DNA of 64,000 nucleotides. It comes from Rhodococcus sp. HNM0569. GTDB lineage: Bacteria > Actinomycetota > Actinomycetes > Mycobacteriales > Mycobacteriaceae. Each line of letters starts with the position of its first letter. Position 1 is the first letter of the stretch. A program made the position numbers and the translations under genes. The DNA is taken from NCBI RefSeq assembly GCF_012726205.1, contig NZ_JAASAE010000010.1:62001-126000 (forward strand), read 5' to 3'. Of the stretch, positions 31,141-40,523 are shown one piece after another. The notes below the pieces were generated by a model, which did not search any database, had not been told where the DNA came from, and was given only the letters and a program-made list of their open reading frames with translations.

Positions 31141-31557
31141 GTGACAGAGCGCACCCTGGTACTGATCAAGCCCGACGCCGTTGCCCGCGGAAATGTGGGA
31201 GAGATTCTGGCGCGGATCGAGCGGAAAGGTCTCACGATCTCCGCGCTCGAACTGCGCGTGGCCGAGCAATCGGTCGCCGAGCAGCATTACGCCGAGCACG
31301 AGGGACGCCCCTTCTACGCGAGCCTGCTCGAGTTCATCACGTCGGGCCCGCTCGTCGCCGCGGTGGTCGAGGGGCCTCGCGCGGTGGCGGCATTCCGTCA
31401 GCTCGCGGGCGGCACCGACCCGGTCGAGAAGGCGATTCCCGGCACGATTCGCGGCGACCTCGGCCTCGAGACGCAGGAGAACCTCGTGCACGGCTCCGAC
31501 TCGGTGGAGTCCGCCGAGCGCGAGATCGCGTTGTGGTTCCCGAAACTCGCAGGCTGA
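31141..31557 (+). CDS. ndk: Nucleoside diphosphate kinase
   Basis: A 138-residue kinase that equalises nucleoside di- and triphosphate pools by a phospho-histidine intermediate. The active site His117 is in ENLVHGSDS. The N-terminal [16 protein letters not shown] and the [17 protein letters not shown] stretch are family hallmarks. The GTG start is at 31141, 6 bp after the previous gene. A terminator begins 13 bp after the stop and ends the valS operon. Confidence 0.97.
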   Translation: MTERTLVLIKPDAVARGNVGEILARIERKGLTISALELRVAEQSVAEQHYAEHEGRPFYASLLEFITSGPLVAAVVEGPRAVAAFRQLAGGTDPVEKAIPGTIRGDLGLETQENLVHGSDSVESAEREIALWFPKLAG

Positions 31558-31570
31558 TTTCCCACCCCCT

Positions 31571-31599
31571 CGGCGTCCCCGCGGTGAGCGGGGACGCCG
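31571..31599 (+). terminator. Intrinsic terminator after ndk
   Basis: A 12-bp perfect stem (31571-31582 with 31588-31599), loop GGTGA, followed by the T-rich TTCTCGTTGTT. It closes the valS-folC-ndk operon. Confidence 0.85.
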
Positions 31600-32084
31600 T
31601 TCTCGTTGTTCCCGATGGTTCGCGTCTCGTGGGTTCCGATGTGTCACGCACGCCGTCGACCAGCACGTGCCGGGTAGTCCGGTCACCGGCCGCGGCGTGA
31701 TGCGAGCGTCGGCCCCGCGGTGTTGCCGCGCCGTTGGTACGTGCGCGGGCGACCGTGTGGGATACTGGAGGCGGTCGGGCCTTCGGCGTGTCGCACGCTG
31801 ATCGGCCGACCGGATGGCATCGGCCACCGAGCCCGTCGTCGTCGCCCCGCTCCATCGGGAAGGTCCCGCTGGTGCGTCCGGAGGCACGCGAGCGCGGCGC
31901 CCGGGTGGGCGCGAGCCATCCGCCAGGCACTGCACGAGCATGTGGTGAAACGGACACCATGTGCCGCGTGGCGCGAGACCAGACAATCTCGCATTCGACG
32001 AGTGCGAGTACACACATGCGCCCCTGTGTGGCCGCGTCACAGTCCCGACGGACTGGACGCGCCCGGGGGTCCGAGGAGACTTAC
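31600..32084 (+). other. Long rne leader region with promoter-like element
   Basis: The 485 bases between the ndk terminator and the rne start contain no convincing gene. An extended -10 element TGGGATACT is at 31758-31766, which would give a leader of about 310 nt. A second weak -10-like GACAAT precedes a small hairpin, CTCGCA...TGCGAG, at about 31986-32006. The region may carry RNase E autoregulation as in E. coli, but this is inference from length alone. Confidence 0.4.
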
Positions 32085-35000
32085 GTGGCCGATCAGTCGC
32101 CGCCCGCACAATCAGATCCGCAGCTGCCCGAGAAGATGCGAGTGCACGCTCTCGCGAAGCTGTTGGGGGTCACCAGCAAGCAGGTCCTCGCCGAGGCCAC
32201 TGCGCTCGGCGCCGAACTGCGCAGTGCGCAGTCGAGCATCACGCGCGAGGTGGCCGAGCAGGTGAGGGGTGCTCTGTTCCCCGCCGAGCCCGTCGCGGAG
32301 CAGCCGGAAGCCGAGCAGGCCCAACCGGAACCCGAGCAGGCGCAGCCGGAACCCGAGGAGGCAGTGCCCGCCGCCGAGCCCGAAGCCGCGGGTGCGACCG
32401 AGGCATCGGACGCCGCCGAGGTACCGGATGCTGCGGCGGCTCCCGACGTGGCCGAGTCCGAGGCACCCATGCTCGACCTCGGCGTCGTGCCCGAGCCGGC
32501 ACCCACCCCCGTCGTCAGCCAGGCGCCGCTGTTCCTGCAGCCCGATCCGGAGGCGGCCCGCGAGCGCAGGCGTAGCCGCGCCGAGAGCACCGAGCAGGAA
32601 CCCCGCGACGCGGCTGCCGAGCCCGCCGACAGCACCGACGCCGCAAGCGGCACCGACGCCGAGTCCGAGGCGGATGCCGACGAGCAGCCGCGTCGACGGC
32701 GCCGGGGGCGTCGCGGTCGCGGTCGCGGGCGTGGCGAGCAGACGGAGCGCGACGACACGACGGACGAGTCGAGCGACGACACACACGACAGCGCTACCAA
32801 GAACGACGGCGACACCAAGAAGGGCGGCGGCACCAAGAACGACGGCGGCGCCGGGAAGTCGGGCGACAAGCGCGGCGCACCGGGCGACGAGAGCCCCGAG
32901 GGCGAGGCAGCCGACGAGGCTGGGAAGTCGGCGAGCGCCGACTCGGCGTCCGACACGAAGGCGGACACCGCGTCGAAGTCCGATACCGACGACGAGTCGG
33001 GAGACGGGTCGGCCAGTCGTCGTCGCCGTCGTCGTCGCCGCCGCAAGAGCGGATCGGACGGAGCCGACGCGTCGTCCGACGACGATCCGCCGAACACTGT
33101 CGTTCACGAGCGTGAGCCGCGCAGCAAGTCGAAGGCCAAGGACGAGGTGCAGGGCATCTCGGGTTCGACCCGACTCGAAGCGAAGCGTCAGCGACGCCGC
33201 GACGGACGCGACGCCGGTCGCAGGCGTCCGCCGATCCTCACCGAGTCGGAATTCCTCGCGCGTCGCGAGGCGGTCGACCGCGTGATGGTCGTGCGCGACC
33301 GCTCGGTCGTGTCGAGCGCCCACGCGGCCACACAGGTGGGCGTGCTCGAGGACGACATCCTCGTCGAGCACTTCGTCACCACCTCGACCACCGCGTCGAT
33401 GGTCGGCAACGTCTACCTCGGCCGAGTCCAGAACGTGCTGCCGAGCATGGAGGCAGCGTTCGTCGACATCGGCCGCGGCCGCAACGGCGTGCTGTACGCA
33501 GGCGAGGTCAACTGGGAGGCGGCCGGTCTCGGCGGCAATTCGCGCAAGATCGAGCAGGCTCTCAAGCCGGGCGATCAGGTGCTCGTGCAGGTCAGCAAGG
33601 ATCCGGTCGGCCACAAGGGCGCTCGGCTCACCACGCAGGTGAGCCTCGCGGGCCGTTTCCTGGTGTACGTACCGGGCGGCACGTCCACCGGCATCAGCCG
33701 CAAACTGCCGGACACCGAGCGCAAGCGTCTCAAGGAGATCCTGCGCGAGGTCGTCCCGGCCGACGCGGGCGTCATCATCCGCACGGCGGCCGAGGGAGTG
33801 AGCGCCGAGGAGATCGCGCGCGACGTCGAGCGACTGCAGGCGCAGTGGGAGACGATCCGGCAGCAGTCGGCGGAGGCCGAGGCGAAGCGTTCGGGCAACC
33901 CGGTGACGCTGTACGAAGAGCCCGACCCGCTGGTCAAGGTCATCCGCGATCTGTTCAACGAGGACTTCTCGAAGCTCGTCGTGCACGGCGCCGCCGCGTG
34001 GGACACCGTACGGTCGTACATCGAATCGGTCGCGTCGGATCTGCTGCCCCGCGTGGAGCAGTACACGGACGACGGCAGGGGAGACGTCTTCGCTGCGTAC
34101 CGCATCGACGAGCAGCTCGCGAAGGCGCTCGACCGCAAGGTGTGGCTTCCGTCCGGCGGCACCCTGGTGATCGACCGCACCGAGGCGATGACGGTCGTCG
34201 ACGTCAACACCGGGAAGTTCACGGGGTCGGGTGGCAATCTCGAGGAGACCGTCACGCGCAACAATCTCGAGGCGGCCGAGGAGATCGTGCGGCAGATGCG
34301 TCTGCGCGACATCGGCGGCATGATCGTCGTCGATTTCATCGACATGGTCCTCGAATCGAATCGCGATCTCGTGTTGCGTCGTCTCACCGAGGCGCTCGGC
34401 CGCGACCGCACCCGGCACCAGGTGTCCGAGGTCACGTCGCTCGGCCTGGTCCAGATGACGCGCAAGAAGCTGGGTACCGGTCTGGTCGAGGCATTCTCGA
34501 CCCAGTGCGAGCACTGCAACGGCCGTGGCATCGTCGTCCACTCGGAACCCGTGCAGGGCAAGCAGGCCGACGAAGGCCGCCCGCAGCGCGAGTCGCGGCG
34601 CAAGAAGGGCAAGGACCGGTCGGGCGACAAGCACGCTCCCGAGGCGGAGAAGGACACGGCGGACAAGGGCACGGCGGAGAAGGACGCGTCGGTCAAGCGG
34701 GCCCATCCGGTGGCTCTCGCGATGGCGAACCACCACCAGCACGACGAGAGCGCCGAGACCACAGTCGCGGTCGACGTCGCACCGGACGCGGAGGTCACCG
34801 TCGAGGTGCCGGAGACGGCCGCGGTCGAGGTCACCGAGACGGTGGCGCCTTCCGCAGCGGACGACGACGCCCCGACGCCTGCCGAGCAGGTCACGATCGT
34901 GGCGAGTGCTGCCACGAACGGTGTCGACACGGATTCGGAACTGCCGGCCGCGCAGACGCAGAAGGCCGAAGCGGCATCCGAGCCTGTCGCGCCCCGGGCC

Positions 35001-35246
35001 GCGGCGGACACGGCCGCAACGGAGCCTGCCGAGTCCAAGCCACGACGGCGTGCCCGGCGCGTGTCGCGTGCGGCGGCGCCGACGGGTGAGGCCGCGGGCA
35101 CGGTCGTCGTCGTCCCCGCGGGCTCCGCCGACGGCGCGCGCCCGGACACGGCTGCGGCGCCCGAGGTGGAAGTCGAGGTCGTCAGCCGACCGCGCCGTCG
35201 CCGCGCCGCGGCACGACCCGCCGGTCCGCCGGTCGACGCGGAGTAG
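32085..35246 (+). CDS. rne: Ribonuclease E/G with N-terminal IF2_N-like domain
   Basis: A 1,053-residue RNase E, the central endonuclease of mRNA decay and rRNA/tRNA processing. Residues 13-60 form an IF2_N-like segment (MRVHALAKLLGVTSKQVLAE). A long acidic and Arg-rich disordered linker runs to about 380. The catalytic core then starts, with an S1 domain at about 438-475 (VYLGRVQNVLPSMEAAFVDI), the metal-binding Asp residues in VVDFIDM (about 748), and the zinc-link CEHC (about 807). The tail (about 820-1053) is disordered, ending in Arg patches. The GTG at 32085 has AGGAG at 32074-32078. The catalytic core sits in the middle, unlike E. coli. Confidence 0.95.
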   Translation: MADQSPPAQSDPQLPEKMRVHALAKLLGVTSKQVLAEATALGAELRSAQSSITREVAEQVRGALFPAEPVAEQPEAEQAQPEPEQAQPEPEEAVPAAEPEAAGATEASDAAEVPDAAAAPDVAESEAPMLDLGVVPEPAPTPVVSQAPLFLQPDPEAARERRRSRAESTEQEPRDAAAEPADSTDAASGTDAESEADADEQPRRRRRGRRGRGRGRGEQTERDDTTDESSDDTHDSATKNDGDTKKGGGTKNDGGAGKSGDKRGAPGDESPEGEAADEAGKSASADSASDTKADTASKSDTDDESGDGSASRRRRRRRRRKSGSDGADASSDDDPPNTVVHEREPRSKSKAKDEVQGISGSTRLEAKRQRRRDGRDAGRRRPPILTESEFLARREAVDRVMVVRDRSVVSSAHAATQVGVLEDDILVEHFVTTSTTASMVGNVYLGRVQNVLPSMEAAFVDIGRGRNGVLYAGEVNWEAAGLGGNSRKIEQALKPGDQVLVQVSKDPVGHKGARLTTQVSLAGRFLVYVPGGTSTGISRKLPDTERKRLKEILREVVPADAGVIIRTAAEGVSAEEIARDVERLQAQWETIRQQSAEAEAKRSGNPVTLYEEPDPLVKVIRDLFNEDFSKLVVHGAAAWDTVRSYIESVASDLLPRVEQYTDDGRGDVFAAYRIDEQLAKALDRKVWLPSGGTLVIDRTEAMTVVDVNTGKFTGSGGNLEETVTRNNLEAAEEIVRQMRLRDIGGMIVVDFIDMVLESNRDLVLRRLTEALGRDRTRHQVSEVTSLGLVQMTRKKLGTGLVEAFSTQCEHCNGRGIVVHSEPVQGKQADEGRPQRESRRKKGKDRSGDKHAPEAEKDTADKGTAEKDASVKRAHPVALAMANHHQHDESAETTVAVDVAPDAEVTVEVPETAAVEVTETVAPSAADDDAPTPAEQVTIVASAATNGVDTDSELPAAQTQKAEAASEPVAPRAAADTAATEPAESKPRRRARRVSRAAAPTGEAAGTVVVVPAGSADGARPDTAAAPEVEVEVVSRPRRRRAAARPAGPPVDAE

Positions 35247-35255
35247 TGGCGCAGT

Positions 35256-35287
35256 GGACGGCGGTTTGGTTCGTGGGGCCGCCGTCC
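35256..35287 (+). terminator. Candidate terminator after rne
   Basis: GGACGGCGG (35256-35264) can pair with CCGCCGTCC (35279-35287) across a 14-base loop, 10 bp after the rne stop. It overlaps a promoter-like sequence for rplU, so the pairing may be incidental. Confidence 0.45.
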
Positions 35288-35295
35288 TGTAACCT
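35266..35295 (+). promoter_or_regulatory. Candidate rplU-rpmA promoter
   Basis: TTGGTT (35266-35271), then 18 bp, then TAACCT (35290-35295). This would start a transcript near 35302 with a leader of about 138 nt before rplU. Confidence 0.4.
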
Positions 35296-35439
35296 TGAGC
35301 AGTCGCTCGTCGGCGTTCGGGTTCCGCTGTGCCGCCCGCAGGTGAGACTGCGCGCGAATCCTCCGCACGAGCCGCCACACCAGACCAGTCGCGCTTCCGG
35401 CGCGAGCAAGTTCGAAAAGAAGCAAGGGGTAGCCCTCCG

Positions 35440-35751
35440 ATGGCAACGTACGCGATCGTCAAGACCGGCGGAAAGCAGTACAAGGTCGCTGTTGGTGACC
35501 TCGTCAAGGTCGAGAAGATCGACGGTGAGCCCGGAACGGCTGTCTCGCTTGATCCGGTTCTCGTCGTCGACGGGTCCGAGCTGACCACCGATGCGGACAA
35601 GCTGGCGAAGATCACCGTCACCGGCGAGGTCGTCGAGCACACCAAGGGTCCGAAGATCCGCATCCACAAGTTCAAGAACAAGACCGGCTACCACAAGCGT
35701 CAGGGCCACCGGCAGAAGCTGACCGTCCTCAAGGTCACCGGCATCAAGTAA
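35440..35751 (+). CDS. rplU: 50S ribosomal protein L21
   Basis: A 103-residue L21 ribosomal protein. It starts [16 protein letters not shown], the standard L21 N-terminus, and ends with the conserved [19 protein letters not shown] block that contacts 23S rRNA. The ATG at 35440 is preceded by AAGGGG about 12 nt upstream. It is followed by rpmA after 66 bp, the universal pairing of L21 and L27. Confidence 0.98.
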   Translation: MATYAIVKTGGKQYKVAVGDLVKVEKIDGEPGTAVSLDPVLVVDGSELTTDADKLAKITVTGEVVEHTKGPKIRIHKFKNKTGYHKRQGHRQKLTVLKVTGIK

Positions 35752-35817
35752 TTCTGTCGGCGTCGAATCCGACGCCGTCGACTTTCATCACGCTTTTCAC
35801 CCTGAGGAGGGTTGGTC

Positions 35818-36075
35818 ATGGCACACAAGAAGGGTGCATCCAGCTCGCGCAACGGTCGCGACTCGAATCCCCAGTACCTCGGCGTCAAGCGCTTCGGTGG
35901 CCAGGAGGTCCTGGCAGGCGAGATCCTCGTCCGTCAGCGCGGCACGCACTTCCACCCGGGCGTCAACGTCGGCCGTGGTGGCGACGACACGCTGTTCGCT
36001 CTCGCTGCCGGTGCGGTCGAGTTCGGCTCCAAGCGTGGTCGCAAGACCGTCAACATCGTCCCGGCGTCGGCGTAA
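35818..36075 (+). CDS. rpmA: 50S ribosomal protein L27
   Basis: An 85-residue L27 ribosomal protein that reaches the peptidyl-transferase centre. It starts [20 protein letters not shown] directly, without the cleaved N-terminal extension seen in Firmicutes. [20 protein letters not shown] is the family core. The ATG at 35818 follows GAGGAGG at 35804-35810. A row of three hairpins follows the stop. Confidence 0.98.
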   Translation: MAHKKGASSSRNGRDSNPQYLGVKRFGGQEVLAGEILVRQRGTHFHPGVNVGRGGDDTLFALAAGAVEFGSKRGRKTVNIVPASA

Positions 36076-36092
36076 GCCCGATCCGCAGTCGA

Positions 36093-36158
36093 TGTCGCCG
36101 CCCGCGAGGGCGCGCTCGAATCAGTTGTCGCCGCCCGTCAGGGCGCGTTCAGCTCCGA
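36093..36158 (+). repeat. Degenerate 33-bp tandem duplication with small hairpins
   Basis: Two neighbouring 33-bp units (36093-36125 and 36126-36158) both begin TGTCGCCGCCCG. Each can form CGCCC-N4-GGGCG (36099-36112 and 36132-36145). They stand directly upstream of the large rpmA terminator. Confidence 0.6.
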
Positions 36159-36203
36159 CAGGGGCGGACCGGGTGAGTACCCGGTCCGCCCCTGTCGTTT
36201 TTT
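36156..36203 (+). terminator. Strong intrinsic terminator after rpmA
   Basis: An 18-19 bp perfect stem (36156-36174 with 36179-36197), loop GAGT, followed by six T residues (36198-36203). It is the only terminator here with a clean T-run. Confidence 0.93.
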
Positions 36204-36305
36204 GTACAGTCGATTTCGTACATGCGGCTGTTTCGCACATTCGACGAGGTCGTCGCAGGTAGCGCACGCACGCGCCCCGCGCCCTCGTCCCCAGGAAGGA
36301 CTCCG

Positions 36306-37757
36306 ATGGCCCGCTTCATCGACCGCGTGACACTCAACGTGAGTGCAGGTAAGGGCGGCAACGGCTGCGCGTCGGTGCACCGCGAGAAGTTCAAGCCGCT
36401 GGGCGGGCCGGACGGCGGCAACGGCGGCCGCGGCGGCGACGTCGTCCTCGAGGTGGACGAGAACGTCCACACTCTCCTCGATTTCCACTTTCATCAGCAC
36501 GCGAAGGCCACCAACGGTACGCAGGGGATGGGCGGCAACCGCAACGGAGCCAACGGCGACGATCTCGTGTTGCGTGTGCCCGACGGCACCGTCGTCCTCG
36601 ATCGCGAGGGCACCGTGCTCGCGGACCTCGTCGGGGTGGGTAGTCGATTCGAGGCCGCGGAGGGTGGCCGCGGCGGACTCGGCAATGCTGCGCTCGCGTC
36701 GCGGGCACGCAAGGCGCCGGGCTTCGCGCTGCTCGGCGAAGACGGCCAGACGCGTGAGCTGGTCCTCGAGCTCAAGTCCGTCGCCGACGTCGGGCTGGTC
36801 GGTTTCCCGTCGGCGGGCAAGTCGTCCCTCGTGTCGGTGTTGTCCGCCGCCAAGCCCAAGATCGCCGACTACCCGTTCACCACGCTCACGCCGAATCTCG
36901 GTGTCGTGTCGAGCGGAGACACCACCTTCACGATCGCCGACGTCCCCGGTCTCATCCCGGGCGCGAGCGAGGGGCGTGGTCTCGGGCTCGACTTTCTCCG
37001 GCATCTCGAACGGTGCGCGGTGCTCGCGCATGTCGTCGACTGCGCGACTCTCGAACCGGGGCGAGACCCGATCTCGGACGTCGACGCGCTCGAAGCGGAA
37101 CTCGCGGCGTACACGCCCGCTCTCGCAGGCGATGCGGGTCTGGGTGATCTCGCCGAGCGGCCGCGCATCGTCATCCTCAACAAGGTCGACGTTCCCGAGG
37201 CGGAAGAACTCGCCGAGATGGTCACGCCCGAGTTCGAGGCGCGTGGTTGGCCCGTGTTCGCGATCTCCGCGGTCGCGCGAACAGGCCTGCGCCCGTTGAC
37301 GTTCGCATTGGCGCGGCTGGTCCGGGAGTACCGCGAGGCCCATCCGAAGGCCGAGCCCGCCCGGCAGGTCATCCGTCCGGTCGCTCGGGACGAGAGCGGG
37401 TTCACCGTCGTCACCGATCCGGACGAGCCCGGCGGATTCATCGTCCGTGGCCGCAGGCCCGAACGGTGGGTCGCGCAGACGCAGTTCGACAACGACGAAG
37501 CCGTCGGATATCTCGCCGATCGGCTCGCGCGACTCGGCGTCGAGGACGAACTGGTCAAGCAGGGTGCCGTGCCGGGCGCACCGGTCACGATCGGCGACGT
37601 CAGCTTCGAGTGGGAGCCGCAGACCGCCGCGGGTGTCGACGTCGTGCGTACCGGCCGAGGCACCGACATGCGGCTCGATCAGGTCGACCGCGTGGGCGCG
37701 GCCGAACGCAAGCACGCGCGCCGGGTGCGTCGCGGGCTCGAGGACGACGACGAGTGA
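36306..37757 (+). CDS. obg: Obg family GTPase
   Basis: A 483-residue Obg/CgtA GTPase that acts in 50S ribosome maturation and stress control. The Gly-rich Obg fold (residues 1-158, [14 protein letters not shown]) is followed by the G domain with G1 GFPSAGKSS (about 165), switch DYPFTTL, G3 DVPGLIPGA and G4 NKVD. The C-terminal OCT domain is present ([14 protein letters not shown]), then a basic-acidic tail. The ATG at 36306 was chosen over the upstream open stretch because it matches the universal MARFIDR start. Its stop is 14 bp before the chosen proB start. Confidence 0.96.
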   Translation: MARFIDRVTLNVSAGKGGNGCASVHREKFKPLGGPDGGNGGRGGDVVLEVDENVHTLLDFHFHQHAKATNGTQGMGGNRNGANGDDLVLRVPDGTVVLDREGTVLADLVGVGSRFEAAEGGRGGLGNAALASRARKAPGFALLGEDGQTRELVLELKSVADVGLVGFPSAGKSSLVSVLSAAKPKIADYPFTTLTPNLGVVSSGDTTFTIADVPGLIPGASEGRGLGLDFLRHLERCAVLAHVVDCATLEPGRDPISDVDALEAELAAYTPALAGDAGLGDLAERPRIVILNKVDVPEAEELAEMVTPEFEARGWPVFAISAVARTGLRPLTFALARLVREYREAHPKAEPARQVIRPVARDESGFTVVTDPDEPGGFIVRGRRPERWVAQTQFDNDEAVGYLADRLARLGVEDELVKQGAVPGAPVTIGDVSFEWEPQTAAGVDVVRTGRGTDMRLDQVDRVGAAERKHARRVRRGLEDDDE

Positions 37758-37771
37758 CCGGGACGGACGGG

Positions 37772-38932
37772 ATGAGTGACACTCGGCAGACCATCGCCTC
37801 CGCGCACAGCATCGTCGTCAAGATCGGTTCGTCCGCTCTCACGAGCCTCGTCGACGGGCTCGACACCGGGCGGCTCGATCTGTTGGTGGATGCGATCGAG
37901 ACTCGGATGCGCGCGGGCTCGGACGTCGTCGTCGTGTCTTCCGGCGCTGTGGGCGCTGGTCTCGCTCCGCTCGGATTGTCCAGCAGGCCACGCGATCTGG
38001 CGACGAAGCAGGCTGCCGCGAGCGTCGGGCAGTTGGCGCTCGCACACGCGTGGGGTACGTCCTTCCACCGCTACGGCCGCACGGTCGGGCAGGTGCTTCT
38101 CACTGCCGACGACATCGCGAAGCGCACCAACCACCGCAATGCGCAGCGCACTCTCGACCGGCTTCGCTCGCTGCATGCGGTCGCCGTGGTCAACGAGAAC
38201 GACACCGTCGCCACCACCGAACTGCGGTTCGGCGACAATGATCGGCTCGCCGCGCTGGTCGCGCACCTGGTGGGTGCGGACGCGCTGATGCTGCTGTCGG
38301 ACGTCGACGGGCTGTACGACGGTGACCCGCGTAAGGGCGCGGCACGTTTCATCCCCGAGGTGGCCAGCCCCGAGGATCTCGACGGCGTCGTCGCAGGCGA
38401 GGGTGGCGCACTCGGCACCGGCGGTATGGCGTCGAAGCTGTCGGCGGCGCGGCTCGCGGCGGACGCCGGGGTTCCGGTGCTGCTGGCAGCGGCGTCGGAC
38501 GCGGCGCGGGCGCTGTCGGTCGGCGACGTGGGCACCGTGTTCGCGGCTCGGCCGACGAGGCTGTCGTCGCGCAAGTTCTGGGTGCGGCACGCGGCGGACG
38601 AGCAGGGCATCCTGCACCTCGACGCGGGTGCAGTCGACGCGGTGGTCGCACGGCGTCGCTCGTTGCTGCCTGCGGGTGTCGTGGCCGTCACCGGGGAGTT
38701 CCACGGCGGCGACGTCGTGGCGATGCACGGCCCGGACGGCACGACGGTCGCGCGTGGCGTCGTCGCCTACGACGCGGCGGAGGTGGCGGAGATGATGGGG
38801 CGCTCGACGCGCGATCTGCCCGCCGAGTTGCGTCGCCCCCTCGTGCATGCCGACGACCTCGTCCCGCTCGTCGCCCGGCGCATCGCTGCGGCGGATGTGG
38901 CGGCGACCGCGCCCGGAGGCGTCGCGCAGTAG
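37772..38932 (+). CDS. proB: Glutamate 5-kinase
   Basis: A 386-residue enzyme that phosphorylates glutamate, the first and feedback-controlled step of proline synthesis. The amino-acid kinase domain has [21 protein letters not shown] and [21 protein letters not shown]-terminal PUA domain (about residues 290-370) is present. The ATG at 37772 gives the usual length; a GTG at 37754 overlapping the obg stop is an alternative. proA, its partner, is 14.3 kb away, beyond a block of accessory genes. Confidence 0.95.
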   Translation: MSDTRQTIASAHSIVVKIGSSALTSLVDGLDTGRLDLLVDAIETRMRAGSDVVVVSSGAVGAGLAPLGLSSRPRDLATKQAAASVGQLALAHAWGTSFHRYGRTVGQVLLTADDIAKRTNHRNAQRTLDRLRSLHAVAVVNENDTVATTELRFGDNDRLAALVAHLVGADALMLLSDVDGLYDGDPRKGAARFIPEVASPEDLDGVVAGEGGALGTGGMASKLSAARLAADAGVPVLLAAASDAARALSVGDVGTVFAARPTRLSSRKFWVRHAADEQGILHLDAGAVDAVVARRRSLLPAGVVAVTGEFHGGDVVAMHGPDGTTVARGVVAYDAAEVAEMMGRSTRDLPAELRRPLVHADDLVPLVARRIAAADVAATAPGGVAQ

Positions 38933-38969
38933 CGGACGGGCCTCCGGGCGGGTGGTGCCGCCCCGACGG

Positions 38970-40436
38970 TCAGCGGGTGGGCGCGGCGACCTGAGTGAAT
39001 CGGTTCGGAATTGCCAGTGCTGCAACAAGTCCGACGAGGGCGACGCCCGCGGTCACGAGGAAGCCGAGCATGATTCCCGTCTCCGAGTAGAGGGTTGATC
39101 CCTCTACCGTGACCGCGATGTGCGAGTTGAGTACCGCGAACACGATGACCGGCAGGATCGCCGGGAAGAGATTGCCCGTGGTCGACGCGATGGCGCCCGT
39201 CGTGGCTTGCAGCTCCGGCTTGACCGCGGCGATCAACAGGTTGGGTGTCGCCGCGTACCCCATGCCGCCGCCGAAACCGATGACGGCAGCGAACAGGATG
39301 ACCGGGATTCGGGAATCGTGTGAGACGGCGAGTGCGAGGCAGCCGACCGTCATACCCACGAGGCCCACGACCATGAGCTTCTTCGCTGCCACGCGGCCGA
39401 CGATCGCGCCGACCAGGATCCCGCCGACGAATGTGGTGATCGCCTGTGGCGCTTGGAAAGCCGCGTACCCGGTGGCATCGACGCCGAAACCGTAACCGAG
39501 CCCCATCTCGCCGGGTGTCATCGCCATCATCGGCAGCAGGACGGTGAACGCGGCGATCACCGCCCAGCACATCCCGGAGCTGATCGCGGTCATCGCGACG
39601 GGCCTCATCTTCAGCAGTGCCAGATCGATCAGGGGATCGCGGGTGCGCTTGGCCTGGAACCACCATGCGACGAGGAACGCGAGGCCGCCGACGATGTACG
39701 CGAGGGTCGAAGGCGCCGTCCAGCCCCAGTTCGGGCCGAGGCTCACACCGATCAGGACGCCGGCGAGGCCGAGGCCGAGCAGGAGCGCGCCGACGAGGTC
39801 GATGCGCGAACGCAGCCTGACCGGGGACTCCTCGGTGGTGAAGCGGATCAGTACGGTGAGGAGGGAGAGCGTGATCACGAAGAACCAGAAGATGCTGCGG
39901 AAACCGAAGTTGTCGACGAGCCAGCCGGTCAGGAACGGCGACGGCACTGCGATCAAGCCCATACCGGTCGTGGACAGGCTCACGGCCATCGCGATCGTCC
40001 GGGGCGGGTACACGTCGCGGATGAGCGAGTACACGAGGAACAGGCACGGGCTGAGCAGACCGGTGAGTGACCAGCCCATCAGCAGGATCGCGAAGTTCGG
40101 TGCCAGCGCCGAGATCAGCGCGCCGACGGCGGACAGGCCGACACACCACAGCAGCAGCAGGCGTTTGCCGTAGGTGTCGGCGAGCTTGCCGAGCAACGGG
40201 GACGCGACCGAACCGACGAGCAGGAATGCGGTGACGAGCCAGACGCCCTGGTTGGTATGGAAGTGCGCCGACAACTCCGGCAGCGCGATCGATACCATCA
40301 GATAGCTGCACGAGAGCATCTCGAGCACGAGCACCATCGAGACGAAGGAGACGAGCAGGCGCGGGCTCCATCCGCCGTCACGCTCGCGCGTGTCGACGGG
40401 TGGAGCGGTGCTGCCGCCGTGAAGAACAGAATCCAT
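38970..40436 (-). CDS. MFS drug/metabolite exporter, DHA2-like (14 helices)
   Basis: A 488-residue transporter of the major facilitator superfamily with about 14 hydrophobic helices, matching the DHA2 branch of proton-driven exporters. The motif A-like loop is GKLADTYGKRLLLL (about residue 83), and a motif C-like region lies around TTGMGLIAVPSPFLTGWL. The substrate is unknown. It starts 87 bp after the flavoprotein gene on the same strand and is likely co-transcribed with it, under the divergent TetR regulator. Confidence 0.85.
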   Translation of the reverse strand: MDSVLHGGSTAPPVDTRERDGGWSPRLLVSFVSMVLVLEMLSCSYLMVSIALPELSAHFHTNQGVWLVTAFLLVGSVASPLLGKLADTYGKRLLLLWCVGLSAVGALISALAPNFAILLMGWSLTGLLSPCLFLVYSLIRDVYPPRTIAMAVSLSTTGMGLIAVPSPFLTGWLVDNFGFRSIFWFFVITLSLLTVLIRFTTEESPVRLRSRIDLVGALLLGLGLAGVLIGVSLGPNWGWTAPSTLAYIVGGLAFLVAWWFQAKRTRDPLIDLALLKMRPVAMTAISSGMCWAVIAAFTVLLPMMAMTPGEMGLGYGFGVDATGYAAFQAPQAITTFVGGILVGAIVGRVAAKKLMVVGLVGMTVGCLALAVSHDSRIPVILFAAVIGFGGGMGYAATPNLLIAAVKPELQATTGAIASTTGNLFPAILPVIVFAVLNSHIAVTVEGSTLYSETGIMLGFLVTAGVALVGLVAALAIPNRFTQVAAPTR

Positions 40437-40523
40437 GATCAGGCCTTTCGGAGAAACCTGGTGGGGGGGAAGGGATCTGTCGAGCGGTGCAGGAGAGATC
40501 GAGCGGTGGGGCAGTGTGCCGGG

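Noticed and set aside
32112-35681. Very long open frame on the minus strand opposite rne (over 1,100 codons)
   Set aside because: It mirrors the codon pattern of rne in a GC-rich genome (His/Arg/Val/Gly-rich translation), has no domain pattern and no ribosome site. rne itself is certain.
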